From: Oscillospiraceae bacterium
GTDB lineage: Bacteria > Bacillota > Clostridia > Oscillospirales > Ruminococcaceae
Direction of reading: 5' to 3'
Assembly: GCA_017408395.1 (NCBI GenBank)
Contig: JAFQUQ010000037.1
Span: 1 to 52,805, forward strand
Length of the DNA stretch: 52,805 bases
The position numbers were made by a program, and so were the translations under genes. Within the stretch, counting starts at the first letter, position 1; each line of letters begins with the position of its first letter. Positions 44,169 to 52,576 of the stretch are shown piece after piece. The notes beneath the pieces were generated by a model. It was given only the letters and a program-made list of their open reading frames with translations. It was not told where the DNA came from and did no database searches.

Positions 44169-44223
44169 TGCACATCTCCGCAGTTTATAACAAAAATTAA
44201 CATTAAATCAAATCAGCTGCCGT

Positions 44224-45078
44224 TTAATCGGCATTCTCCCCTCTTGAATTTCTCAGGATCTCCTGTAAGAATTCAAGCTGGGTCGGCACGGAAGCGTCCA
44301 CGATTTCCTCATCGTTGTCCAGAATTACCGTACCCTCCTCTGCGTCACGGAGAATTTCAATTTCAATATCCTTAATATAAGGGATAAGCTGTTTAATGAG
44401 CTTTTCGTCCGTCTTAAGCTTTCTTGAAACCTCTCCGTCAGCAAGAGAAATTTTAATATAATCGGAATTACGGAAGCCCTTTGCAGCGTCGGCGATTATT
44501 CTTTCGATAACCTCAGGCGCCGTTTCAAGCTCTGCCTTGACGATTTTCTCCACCATAAGGAACATCGTATCCTTAAGCTCGCCCTCATTTGAGAGGTAGT
44601 AAGCTTCCTTATGGGAGTTTATATCTGCAAGGAGCTGAGCGGAAGCGTCAACATACTTGGTGCATTTTTCGATGGACTGTCTTTTGCCCTCGTCAAATCC
44701 TTCCTTGAAGCCCTCCGCCTTAGCCTTTTCCTTAAGAATGGCACATTCCTTGTTTGCACGTTCAAGAACGGCAGCCGTAGCAGCCTTGGCGTCGTCGGTC
44801 ATGCCCTTTGCGGCAGCTCTTGCGGCGTCAATAATTCTTGCACGCTCCTGTTCGATTTCGTTGCGTCTTGCCTCGATAATACGGCTCACCTCAGAGTCAA
44901 CGGAGTCACGGAATCTTTTTTCCTCCGCCTCTTTTTCCGCCTGTCTTTTACGGGCGATCTCCTCTTCGGAAAGCTCCTCCTCGGTTTCATCCTCAGGGAC
45001 TATGATGGTATTATCGATCTTGACAGGCTCGCAGTTACCGTAAAAACAGGGCTGGGATCTGAAAAGTTTATTATGCAA
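44224..45078 (-). CDS. fliH: flagellar export stator FliH
   Basis: 284 residues. After an acidic N-terminal part (PEDETEEELSEEEIARKRQA) comes a long Ala/Glu coiled coil and a C-terminal domain (FLMVEKIVKAELETAPEVIE, then IKISLADGEVSRKL). The family links FliI to the C-ring. It overlaps the fliG end by 8 nt, so translation is coupled. Confidence 0.92.
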   Translation of the reverse strand: MHNKLFRSQPCFYGNCEPVKIDNTIIVPEDETEEELSEEEIARKRQAEKEAEEKRFRDSVDSEVSRIIEARRNEIEQERARIIDAARAAAKGMTDDAKAATAAVLERANKECAILKEKAKAEGFKEGFDEGKRQSIEKCTKYVDASAQLLADINSHKEAYYLSNEGELKDTMFLMVEKIVKAELETAPEVIERIIADAAKGFRNSDYIKISLADGEVSRKLKTDEKLIKQLIPYIKDIEIEILRDAEEGTVILDNDEEIVDASVPTQLEFLQEILRNSRGENAD

Positions 45079-46081
45079 TTATCTCGTCCTCTCCGCCCTT
45101 GCCGATAACAAGCTCTCCTTCTTCCTCAAGATGTCTGATTATGCCGACGATTCTCTGCTGAGCGTCGTCAACGTCACGCATACGAATATTGTGGAGATAC
45201 TCGATTTCCTGCTGAATAGTTTCCTGCATTCTCTGCGGCATATTTGCGTAGAGGGTTGCGGCAACTTCGGCATTGGAGCCCTTGATAGCAATAGCAAGAT
45301 CCTTTGTTTCCACGTCTCTGATGAAACGCTGGATAGACATAGAATCCAGTCCGAGGATATCCTCGAATACGAACATCTTCTTCTTGATCTCGTCCACGAG
45401 AGCGGGATCTCTTGTAGAGAGCTCGTCGAAGATGTGTTTTTCCGTACCTCTGTCAACCTTGTTGAGGACATCTGCAACGAAGTTGATACCGCCGACCTCT
45501 GCAAGGTCCATAGAAACAACAGCGGCAAACTTTCTTTCCAGAGTGCTCTCGATAGATTTGATGGTTTCAGGGGAAGCGGATTCCATTTTAGCGATTCTCT
45601 CAACGACCTCTGTACGTTTTTCCTTAGGCAGCTCCTGAAGAACAAGGGAAGCCTGTTCGGAGCGCACATAGGAAAGAACGAGAGCGATGGTCTGAGGATT
45701 TTCGTTCTGAATAATAGCAAGCAGATTCTTGTAGTCGGACTTTCTGACAAACTCGAAAGCCTTTGTCTGCATTGATTTTGAAACCTTTTCCATAAGCATT
45801 CTTGCGGTATCTGGACCGTAAGCCTTTTCGAGAACGGATCTTGCGTAGTCGATACCGCCCTCGGTGATAACCTTCTGGGTAAGGCAAAGCTCATAGAATT
45901 CATTTAAAACTGAGTCAACCGTAGAAACGTCAAGGTAAGGAAGGCTGGAAATTTCCAGCGTAAGCTTTTCAACGTCATCATCATTGAGTCTTTTGTAAAC
46001 ATACGCCGCATTTTCCGCACCGATGGAGGTAATAACGATAGCAGCCTTCTGAACAGGTGTAAGTTCTGAAATATCAGGCAT
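45071..46081 (-). CDS. fliG: flagellar motor switch protein FliG
   Basis: 336 residues. LTPVQKAAIVITSIGAENAA opens the N-domain; ENPQTIALVLSYVRSEQASL marks the middle domain; FVFEDILGLDSMSIQRFIRD and the charged C-terminal helices form the torque-generating face that meets MotA. It couples FliF to FliM. It lies 3 nt after fliF. Confidence 0.97.
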   Translation of the reverse strand: MPDISELTPVQKAAIVITSIGAENAAYVYKRLNDDDVEKLTLEISSLPYLDVSTVDSVLNEFYELCLTQKVITEGGIDYARSVLEKAYGPDTARMLMEKVSKSMQTKAFEFVRKSDYKNLLAIIQNENPQTIALVLSYVRSEQASLVLQELPKEKRTEVVERIAKMESASPETIKSIESTLERKFAAVVSMDLAEVGGINFVADVLNKVDRGTEKHIFDELSTRDPALVDEIKKKMFVFEDILGLDSMSIQRFIRDVETKDLAIAIKGSNAEVAATLYANMPQRMQETIQQEIEYLHNIRMRDVDDAQQRIVGIIRHLEEEGELVIGKGGEDEIIA

Positions 46082-46084
46082 AGA

Positions 46085-47710
46085 TTATTCCTCCTCTTCC
46101 TTCATCCAGCTCTTAAGCAGCTGAGCCACAACATCCGGGCTGTTCTTTGCAAAATCGCCGATTTCTCTTCTGATAACAAGCTCCTTGGAGTCCTCAACAT
46201 CATCGAGAAGGCTCGGAACTTCGGTAGTTTCGCCGTCAAGATTAAGCACAAAGGTATCCACGATCTCGCCGGATTCGCCTTCCTCTGTTGCACTTGCAGC
46301 AAGAACCTGCTGTTCGAACTTCTTTCTCTTGATCTTCGCACTCTGGGAAGTGATAACCAGAACAACGATAAGTATGATAAGCAGGATAAGCAGAATAGCA
46401 CCTGCAATAACAAGCTGATTGAATGTAAGACCGAACAGGTATACAGGTGAAGTTTCCTCGCCCAGGATATTATCTTCAAATCTCGGGAAGCCCACAACAG
46501 AAACAAGCTCCTCCGCCCTGTCGGAAATAACGCCGCCCGCTGTTGCAACAGCCTTTACAAGAGCAAGTCTGTCAGCGTCGGAGAGATAGTCCGTGTAAAT
46601 GATAACGGAAATTGAAAGTCCCTCGATGTCATAGCCCATATTTTCAACCTGCTCCTTATATGTATCAACAAGGTAGGTGTTTGAAAGTGATGATTCGGAC
46701 CATGCGCCGTTTCCGTTCGTATCGCCTGTTGGGTAGGTATCGTCAGCATTTCTCTCAACGCCTACAATACCGCCGTCAACGGTTGTACTTCCGCTTGCGT
46801 CGGTAGCGTCAGCGTGCTGAAGAACGCCCGTATTTGCATTTCCGTCAGCGGAATAGTCGGTAGTTTCGGACACCTTTTTATCGAAGTCCAGCACCATATT
46901 TACCGCAACCGAAACGCCGTCCTCGGAATAAACAGGCACCAGCAGTTCAAGAATTTTATTCTTGATGGAATTTTCAAGAGTAGTCTTGAACGCAAGCTTT
47001 CTTGTAACGTCAGCCACAACGTCGATTGTAGTTTCCTCAACCACCTGAAGAACACCGTCGCCGTCAACAATGGAGATATTTTCCTCCTTCATATTGCCGT
47101 GGCTCTTCATAACGATGTGGGTGATACCCTCTATCTGCTCATTTGAGAGCTTGTAGTTCTTTTCAAGATAAACCACAACAGAAGCGGTTACATCCTTTAT
47201 GTAGCTTTTGATGACCGCATTGTTTTCCTGCGGGATATAAAGCGTTACCGTAGCCTTTTCAACACCGTCAAGAGAGCCTACAATTGCGCTCAGGCGGCTT
47301 TCCAGAGCCATTCTCGCGTATTCACGCTTTTCCGCCTCCGTAGAGAAAAGGTCGATGTTGCTTGTATAAAGGTCGTAAGTAAGATTGCTCTTAGGGTAGC
47401 CCTGCTGAGCAAGCTCCATCGTAAGGGTATCCTCCGTGCCTGCCAGTACCATTACCGTACCGTCCTTACCGAGAGAAACTTCGTACCCCTGCTCCTGAAC
47501 AAGCGCAACGATCTCAGCCGCTTCGCCCGTTTCCAGGCCCTCGTACAAAACAACGTATTCCTTTTTATTAAGGATGATCGCAATAATCACGGCGATCAGA
47601 AGAATTGCCACAATTATCGCAATGTAAGCAATTTTTCTTTTCCTTTCCTGAGCTTCCCAGAACTGTCTGAAGGACGTAGTAACCTTGGAAAGCTGTTCTT
47701 TCATATCCAT
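46085..47710 (-). CDS. fliF: MS-ring protein FliF
   Basis: 541 residues. Membrane segment 1 is at about 27-48 (IAYIAIIVAILLIAVIIAII) and segment 2 near 432-455 (LVIAGAILLILLIILIVVLV). The periplasmic-side ring domains include VVLYEGLETGEAAEIVALVQ and LESRLSAIVGSLDGVEKATV. The acidic C-terminal tail binds FliG. It nucleates basal-body assembly in the membrane. Confidence 0.96.
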   Translation of the reverse strand: MDMKEQLSKVTTSFRQFWEAQERKRKIAYIAIIVAILLIAVIIAIILNKKEYVVLYEGLETGEAAEIVALVQEQGYEVSLGKDGTVMVLAGTEDTLTMELAQQGYPKSNLTYDLYTSNIDLFSTEAEKREYARMALESRLSAIVGSLDGVEKATVTLYIPQENNAVIKSYIKDVTASVVVYLEKNYKLSNEQIEGITHIVMKSHGNMKEENISIVDGDGVLQVVEETTIDVVADVTRKLAFKTTLENSIKNKILELLVPVYSEDGVSVAVNMVLDFDKKVSETTDYSADGNANTGVLQHADATDASGSTTVDGGIVGVERNADDTYPTGDTNGNGAWSESSLSNTYLVDTYKEQVENMGYDIEGLSISVIIYTDYLSDADRLALVKAVATAGGVISDRAEELVSVVGFPRFEDNILGEETSPVYLFGLTFNQLVIAGAILLILLIILIVVLVITSQSAKIKRKKFEQQVLAASATEEGESGEIVDTFVLNLDGETTEVPSLLDDVEDSKELVIRREIGDFAKNSPDVVAQLLKSWMKEEEE

Positions 47711-47769
47711 CCTGTGAATTTTCCTTCCCGAATATAAGTTAAACTAAGCGGCGCATACCGCAGACCCCG

Positions 47770-48078
47770 TTACATTGTAATCTGGAGCACCTGATTGTAA
47801 GCGTCAACAGCGGCATTCTTAACCGCAACAAAGGTTTCGACCGCAACCGCAGCCTTGGTCATATTGTTGTAAATTGTGTGAAGGTCGTCGATGTCGCCCT
47901 GAATAAGTCTTACAGCGTCAACCTGGGTCTGAGCCTGAGTAGCCTCGACCTCCTTGAAAATATCCTTGAAAACGTCGGAAAAGGTAGCTGTTTCCTCAAC
48001 CTTTTCGTTAGTCTGGAGTTCCTTGTCAAAAAGCGATTCCACAGGTGAAATCGAGCCTGAAATAGGTACAATAAACAT
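47770..48078 (-). CDS. fliE: rod-MS ring junction protein FliE
   Basis: 102 residues. FSDVFKDIFKEVEATQAQTQ followed by LIQGDIDDLHTIYNNMTKAA and a C-terminal helix ending NQVLQITM match FliE. It is exported first and joins rod to MS ring. It lies between flgC and fliF as usual. Confidence 0.93.
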   Translation of the reverse strand: MFIVPISGSISPVESLFDKELQTNEKVEETATFSDVFKDIFKEVEATQAQTQVDAVRLIQGDIDDLHTIYNNMTKAAVAVETFVAVKNAAVDAYNQVLQITM

Positions 48079-48102
48079 TTCTCTTTACCTTTCTGTTTTA
48101 AA

Positions 48103-48591
48103 TTATCTTCCGTTAAGCGACATAGCCTTTGTAAGCATAGCCTTTACCGCAGCGACAGCGGAAGCGTTAGCCTCATAATTACGCTGTGCAGCAAGGAGGT
48201 CGATCTGCTCCTTGGTGTTGTCAACATTGCTTTTGTAGATGTAGCCGTCCTCGTCAGCGAGGGGGTTATCGGGGTCATAGACAGGAACAAACGGAGCGTC
48301 GTCCTCAATGACCTCGGCAACAGTAACGCCTGCATAAGCGTATTTGCTTCTGTTGCTTAAATAATATGTACCTCTGTGGTATCTTGGACCGTCCTGATTT
48401 GCGTATTTGTTAAGCACCTGGCTGAATCTTTTCTTTTCGGAGAAGACAACCAGCTGTCTGCAATAGGGGTCAGCGCCCACAGCGGTGTTGTATGTTTCCT
48501 GATTGGCGATATTCTGAGAGATGATGTCCATTCTCAGACGCTGTGCCGAAAGAGCAGAGCCGCCGATGTCAAGAGAGCTTAAAAATGACAT
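48103..48591 (-). CDS. flgC: flagellar rod protein FlgC
   Basis: 162 residues. SLDIGGSALSAQRLRMDIIS and QNIANQETYNTAVG at the start, and QIDLLAAQRNYEANASAVAA near the end, are typical of FlgC. It is an exported proximal rod subunit. It follows flgB by 12 nt. Confidence 0.95.
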   Translation of the reverse strand: MSFLSSLDIGGSALSAQRLRMDIISQNIANQETYNTAVGADPYCRQLVVFSEKKRFSQVLNKYANQDGPRYHRGTYYLSNRSKYAYAGVTVAEVIEDDAPFVPVYDPDNPLADEDGYIYKSNVDNTKEQIDLLAAQRNYEANASAVAAVKAMLTKAMSLNGR

Positions 48592-48603
48592 TTACGCCCC
48601 TCC

Positions 48604-48981
48604 TTATCTTGTGATAGCGGAACGGATGACAGCGTAATTATGGTTGAGATGGTCCATCAGAGCGCTGTACTGATACTGAGCGTCCGCAAGAGCGAGAGCT
48701 TCCTTTTCCTGGTCAACGTTATTTCCGTTGAGAAGCAGGTCCGTATCCGTTTCCTGAGTGGTCACCACAGAAAGAGTAAGCTTGCTGTCGGTGTCCTCAT
48801 CGGGAGTATGGTATTTACATTTGCATTTTTCCTTGAGAATGAGTCCGAACTCCACGGTTTTTGCTTTATAGTCGGGAGTCGAAGCATTAGCGATATTATT
48901 TGAAATCACCTGCTGTTTGTACCAGGTTGCGTCAAGAGCCTGTTCTGAAAGGTTATGGATTGCACCGTCAAAAAGTCCCAT
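48604..48981 (-). CDS. flgB: flagellar rod protein FlgB
   Basis: 125 residues from MGLFDGAIHNLSEQALDATW; QQVISNNIANASTPDYKAKT is the rod signature. CGGAGG lies 5 nt before this ATG; an upstream in-frame extension has no ribosome site and is left out. It heads the 26-kb early operon (fla/che type). Confidence 0.95.
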   Translation of the reverse strand: MGLFDGAIHNLSEQALDATWYKQQVISNNIANASTPDYKAKTVEFGLILKEKCKCKYHTPDEDTDSKLTLSVVTTQETDTDLLLNGNNVDQEKEALALADAQYQYSALMDHLNHNYAVIRSAITR

Positions 48982-49093
48982 AGCGGCCTCCGTTTCTTGA
49001 TATGGTAAAATATACCGTTGACATTTAACAAAATGCTGATAAATCAGCGTAAAAAACACTTCACCTTAAAAAAGGGGGCAGTTACCCGATAAT

Positions 49094-49122
49094 ATTATAG
49101 CATATTTTAACACAATTCACAA
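49094..49122 (-). promoter_or_regulatory. sigma-A promoter of the early flagellar operon
   Basis: Minus-strand TTGTGA (49117-49122), 17 nt, TATAAT (49094-49099), with TGC just before the -10. The leader to flgB is about 105 nt and contains a small GCTGA/TCAGC hairpin (49034-49047). No c-di-GMP riboswitch is seen. The rest of 49123-49354 is AT-rich with no gene. Confidence 0.7.
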
Positions 49123-49354
49123 GGGCGTATCAGCAATTTTGCTACTAAACATCTAACAATTTTTTTTAAAGATTTCTATGAATTTTTTCTAAATTCAGCA
49201 CTCTTAGTTACGATATACCATAACCGCAACGAATTTGAGGGGGTATTTTTGTTTAATTTTCACAATAGACAGTATTGATATACTCAAAGAATAACTCTCT
49301 CGAATTATACCATTTGTTTATATTTCACATTGATATTTTCACAAATATCCATCA

Positions 49355-49402
49355 TAAAAAAACAAACACACAGAAATTTTATTAACAAAATTTACTGTGT
49401 GT
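49355..49402 (-). terminator. terminator of the PilZ-ParA-ComFB-like operon
   Basis: On the minus strand ACACACAG pairs with CTGTGTGT (49366-49402), with inner TAAATTTT/AAAATTT pairing, followed by TTGTTTTTTT. It begins about 15 nt after the stop at 49418. Confidence 0.85.
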
Positions 49403-49417
49403 TCATAATTTGTGTTA

Positions 49418-49831
49418 TTATTTTATATCGTGTCTTTCCAGACCTCTTCTTGAAATCACCAGTCTGATAATGCTGCGCATAACGTCACGTCGGGAGCGTT
49501 TTTTCAGCTCCTTCGCACGCTTCATATCCTCGTCATTATTGACATTTATCGTTATATACGGCACGCAGTCCAGAGCGTCCGCCATTGCCGAAGCAAAGCA
49601 CCTGTCGCAGCTGCAGCAGTTGAAGCGTTTGAGTGCAACGGGCAGAATTTCCGTTATAAGCTCGGAGCTTATGCAGATTTCAGTAGGCTTGACCGCCTTT
49701 GGTTCAGTCTTTTTCTTTTCTATCACCGACTCCTTGAAGTCCTGGTCAACCATAGGGTTTACCGCAGGCTTGCCGCCCGTAAGCAGCTTCATCACTGCGT
49801 CGGTTTTATGTGAAGTAACTCTTGACGCCAA
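49418..49831 (-). CDS. ComFB-like protein
   Basis: 137 residues. The C-terminal half contains ELITEILPVALKRF, a Cys cluster (C72, C73, C75, C78 in NCCSCDRCFASAMADALDC) and VPYITINVN, a pattern like the late-competence ComFB family. ComFB relatives have been reported to bind cyclic dinucleotides; whether this one does is unknown. The N-terminus is charged and probably disordered. The apparent start is TTG, 6 nt after AAGGAAGGA. It follows the ParA gene by 17 nt. Confidence 0.7.
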   Translation of the reverse strand: MASRVTSHKTDAVMKLLTGGKPAVNPMVDQDFKESVIEKKKTEPKAVKPTEICISSELITEILPVALKRFNCCSCDRCFASAMADALDCVPYITINVNNDEDMKRAKELKKRSRRDVMRSIIRLVISRRGLERHDIK

Positions 49832-49848
49832 CGTCTATCCTTCCTTCT

Positions 49849-50628
49849 TTAATATCTGCCTCTTCTGATCGTCCCGATTTCGGGATAGAGGCTTTCGCAC
49901 ACTCTTACATAATCCTTTGAAGCCTTGCAGTTAGGGGAATAATTTATCAGCGTTTCCTGATGTGCAGGCGCTTCCGCAACCGCAACCGATACGGAGATCT
50001 TATTCTCCAGCACCCTTGTCCCAAGCTGCTGTGCAACTATTTCAACCATTTCGCCTACTTCAACGGCAAGCTTCTGCTTTGCAACATACTTTGTCAGCAG
50101 AATTCCCCTTACGTCCAGAGCCTTGTTGTAATATTTCTTTACCGCAAGAATTGTTTCTCTCAGCTGGGCGATACCCTGCAATGAAAGGATTTCGGGAGTC
50201 ATAGGGATGATAAGGTCATCCGCCGCCGTGTATGCGTTTATTGTAAGCACGGAAAGAGCAGGAGGCGTGTCTATAATGATATAATCGTACCTGTCCTTGA
50301 CCGTTTCAAGAATATCCTTAAGAATAAACTCTCTCCTTTTTGAAGTAAGCTCAAGCTCACTGCCTGACAGCAGGATGTTTGAGGTAATGACATCGCAGAT
50401 GTGGGTAGTCTTTATTGCGTCATTTATGCTGCATTTGCCCGTCATTACATCGTGTATCGTAAACCCTCTGTCCTCAGTGCCCAGAGAAAAGGAAAGGTTG
50501 CCCTGAGGGTCCATATCTATCGCAAGGACAGACTTGCCCCTGCTTCTGAAAATACCTGTAAAAGCGGCACAGGTTGTAGTTTTGCCCACGCCGCCCTTCT
50601 GATTTGTAACAACAATTACCTTAGCCAT
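49849..50628 (-). CDS. ParA/Soj-type ATPase
   Basis: 259 residues. The deviant Walker A is KGGVGKTTT (11-19), preceded by VVTNQ; Walker A' is VLAIDMDPQGNLSFSLG and Walker B YIIIDTPPALSVLTINA. The sequence is of the Soj/ParA type rather than FlhG/MinD (no C-terminal amphipathic targeting helix is obvious). There is no ParB next to it. Flanked by PilZ and ComFB-like genes, it may position a signalling or motility structure rather than a chromosome; this is inference. GGAGATAAT precedes the ATG. Confidence 0.88.
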   Translation of the reverse strand: MAKVIVVTNQKGGVGKTTTCAAFTGIFRSRGKSVLAIDMDPQGNLSFSLGTEDRGFTIHDVMTGKCSINDAIKTTHICDVITSNILLSGSELELTSKRREFILKDILETVKDRYDYIIIDTPPALSVLTINAYTAADDLIIPMTPEILSLQGIAQLRETILAVKKYYNKALDVRGILLTKYVAKQKLAVEVGEMVEIVAQQLGTRVLENKISVSVAVAEAPAHQETLINYSPNCKASKDYVRVCESLYPEIGTIRRGRY

Positions 50629-50662
50629 ATTATCTCCATTTCAGCAGAGTCTTCCTGTCGGC

Positions 50663-51331
50663 TCAAAGCTCGGAATCACGGTTCTTAAGATTTCTGCGTC
50701 TGTCACGTTCAGCGACCTGACACTCGAAAATAAACCTTGCCAGCTGTTCCTCCTGATTAGGAGAAACGTTAAGGAAGCGGCAGCCGTAGCCGTCAATCTC
50801 GCCTGTTCCCTGCTTGGTCTGAACTCTGAGAACGTCGGAAAGGAACTCCATTTTGCCCTCAAGGAAGCTGAGCATAATCTGGTCGCCCGGCTCGAAAGCA
50901 AATTCCGACCTGAAATAAACGCCGCCCAGATTGATATTTACAAGCTCCACCTCGATAGGCTCATCGAATGTAAACATTTCCTCATTACGCATATAGAACG
51001 ACACAGAGCCGACCATTTCAACATTGACCTTGAAGGAACGGCGTCTTTCTTCCAGAGCAACACCGTCGCCCACGTGGAAATTCATCTGATACTCCGTGCA
51101 CAGGTCAACAGAAGTCTTGTACTTCATTCTTGTGCCGTTTATATATTCAAAAATTACTTCAATAAAGTCATTTCTTGAAACAGGAGGAAAGCCTGCCCCT
51201 TTAAGCATAACAAGGTCCTTGCCCTTTATACCGAAAAAGTCTCTTGGAAAAGACACAGATTTAGTTTTTATAAGCAGCTTGCCTTCGGCGTCATAAACAA
51301 GAACGCTGCTGATTTTGTCTTTATTTATCAT
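50663..51331 (-). CDS. PilZ-domain (YcgR-like) c-di-GMP receptor
   Basis: 222 residues from MINKDKISSV. An N-terminal YcgR-N-like barrel (1-90) is followed by a PilZ domain: ERRRSFKVNVEMVGSV (95-110) supplies the Arg motif and VNINLGGVYF (131-140) the (D/N)-x-S-x-x-G-like motif, here with N in place of S. Proteins of this type brake the motor or adjust export when c-di-GMP is bound. Loss of the Ser may weaken binding. The start ATG follows GGAGGAG. It heads the PilZ-ParA-ComFB-like operon. Confidence 0.85.
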   Translation of the reverse strand: MINKDKISSVLVYDAEGKLLIKTKSVSFPRDFFGIKGKDLVMLKGAGFPPVSRNDFIEVIFEYINGTRMKYKTSVDLCTEYQMNFHVGDGVALEERRRSFKVNVEMVGSVSFYMRNEEMFTFDEPIEVELVNINLGGVYFRSEFAFEPGDQIMLSFLEGKMEFLSDVLRVQTKQGTGEIDGYGCRFLNVSPNQEEQLARFIFECQVAERDRRRNLKNRDSEL

Positions 51332-51403
51332 TCGGTAATCTCCTCCGATAAAAACTGTATCCCCACGCCCGTCCGACAGGCGCAATAAAGGAAATATATT
51401 ATT

Positions 51404-51432
51404 ATTATAGCTAAAAATCAACCATTTTGCAA
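51404..51432 (-). promoter_or_regulatory. sigma-A promoter of the PilZ-ParA-ComFB-like operon
   Basis: Minus-strand TTGCAA (51427-51432), 17 nt, TATAAT (51404-51409). It lies about 75 nt upstream of the PilZ start, in the divergent interval 51332-51561. Confidence 0.75.
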
Positions 51433-51512
51433 CACTATTCTCAAATGTTGTACAATAATATGCAAACAAAAAAAGATTTTTGTACATTTAACATAAAACG
51501 GACAAACTCCAC

Positions 51513-51541
51513 TGTACAATCGGCGGCGGCTGGGTTATAAT
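51513..51541 (+). promoter_or_regulatory. possible promoter of the membrane protein gene
   Basis: TGTACA (51513-51518), 17 nt, TATAAT (51536-51541). The -10 is good and the -35 weak. Just downstream is a hairpin, GGTGCAAAG with CTTTACACC (51561-51586), then AAAGGAGG. Confidence 0.5.
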
Positions 51542-51561
51542 TAAGTGTATAAACACATAGG

Positions 51562-52350
51562 GTGCAAAGTGTACAGGCTTTACACCTTAAGCAAAGGAGG
51601 GCGGAGAAAATCAGAAAGACCATACATTCAGACAGGAAGCGCATTTCAGCCAAATACAACCACCGTCTTTTTCTGCTTAATCTGCCGTCTGTGGCGGTGT
51701 TTATCTCGGCATTTGCGATTGCCGCAATTTTTTTCTACATAGCAGACGACGGCAGTAATGTACCCTCTGTAATATTCACCACGTTGTTTTACTGCCTGTA
51801 TTTTGCATCGCTGTACAGCTTCATCGTTTGCCTTATCGGCTCCATAATTTCCCACATCTTCTTAAAAGCCCACAGCGAGCATACCTACATTGAAATTTCC
51901 GACTCCTATCTGGTAATTTCCCAGCACGACCAGACCGTTTTCAACGAAGGCAGATTCCGCAGCTACAAAAAGCTGTGGATAATCCACCTTAAAGACGTTG
52001 AACAGGTGGAATGTATAAAAAACCATATCATCGTCACCGCAAAAGCACGTTATTTCAACGAGGACGCCGAATGGCTCCGCTATGAACGAGGCGAGGACGG
52101 CGTTGACTTTGACAACTGGTGGTATAACAAAAACGGCGGAAAAGATGTACAATCCGTAGAAATCACCGATTTTTATACCCACGGTGAACGCATTGTCAAG
52201 CGTATACTCTTCTGTTCAAATAAGGTAATCGACCGTACACAGCGCCGTGAGCGTTTCAGACAGGAAATGCTTGAAATCGCACGTAACACCCAAAAAAGAA
52301 AGGGCATCTCCGACAAATACGAGCCGCCGAAATACCGCACATTCAGATAA
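51562..52350 (+). CDS. membrane protein of unknown function (YcxB-like topology)
   Basis: Up to 262 residues. Two hydrophobic hairpin segments (about 36-60, SVAVFISAFAIAAIFFYIA; 72-101, YCLYFASLYSFIVCLIGSII) are followed by a soluble domain with YLVISQHDQTVF, WIIHLKDVEQVECIKNHII and a basic tail. This layout resembles YcxB-like proteins but I cannot name it. The first start codon in frame is GTG at 51562, inside a hairpin and without a ribosome site. AAAGGAGGGCGGAG (51593-51606) lies ahead of an ATC, with no ATG, GTG or TTG in range, so the true start is unclear. Confidence 0.65.
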   Translation: MQSVQALHLKQRRAEKIRKTIHSDRKRISAKYNHRLFLLNLPSVAVFISAFAIAAIFFYIADDGSNVPSVIFTTLFYCLYFASLYSFIVCLIGSIISHIFLKAHSEHTYIEISDSYLVISQHDQTVFNEGRFRSYKKLWIIHLKDVEQVECIKNHIIVTAKARYFNEDAEWLRYERGEDGVDFDNWWYNKNGGKDVQSVEITDFYTHGERIVKRILFCSNKVIDRTQRRERFRQEMLEIARNTQKRKGISDKYEPPKYRTFR

Positions 52351-52359
52351 AATCCGATG

Positions 52360-52545
52360 TTAAAGTTTAGGTCAACCCTTTTCAAAGGGTTGCGGTTTCC
52401 AAAGGCAGAGCCTTTGGCGAGGTTAAGGGCGAGAAGCCCTTAGCATCCCCAACAAAACCAAGCCGCAATTCAGCAGATACGGTAAAGATAAGAGAACTAT
52501 CCGTTTTCAGCTATCTTCAAAAGCCCGATAATCTGAATTGCGGCT
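52360..52545 (+). repeat. multi-hairpin repeat module, copy 4
   Basis: From GTTAAAGTTTAGGTCAACCC to CTGAATTGCGGCT. Hairpins: CAACCC/GGGTTG (both sides changed relative to CAAGCC/GGCTTG in copies 2 and 3), CCAAAGGC/GCCTTTGG, TAAGGGC/GCCCTTA, and outer GCCGCAATTCAG with an inner AAGATA/TATCTT hairpin. A long palindrome starts 31 nt later. Confidence 0.88.
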
Positions 52546-52576
52546 GAATTTCTTACATATCAGACAAAACTCCCCT

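Noticed and set aside
49067-49092. Plus-strand sigma-28-like pattern, TAAA then 14 nt then CCCGATAA
   Set aside because: The spacer is one short, the first base of the -10 differs, and no plus-strand gene follows; it would run into the opposing operon.
48982-49360. c-di-GMP (GEMM) riboswitch in front of flgB
   Set aside because: Looked for because of the PilZ gene next door; the conserved core sequences are not present.
49410-49868. 152-codon plus-strand frame antisense to the ComFB-like gene
   Set aside because: It is a shadow of the minus-strand gene, with no ribosome site and Ser/Phe-rich composition.
49849-50628. FlhG as identity of the ParA-type gene
   Set aside because: The sequence reads as Soj/ParA (DMDPQGNLS, no MinD/FlhG-type ends) and it lies outside the flhA-fliA interval, so only a general ParA call is made.
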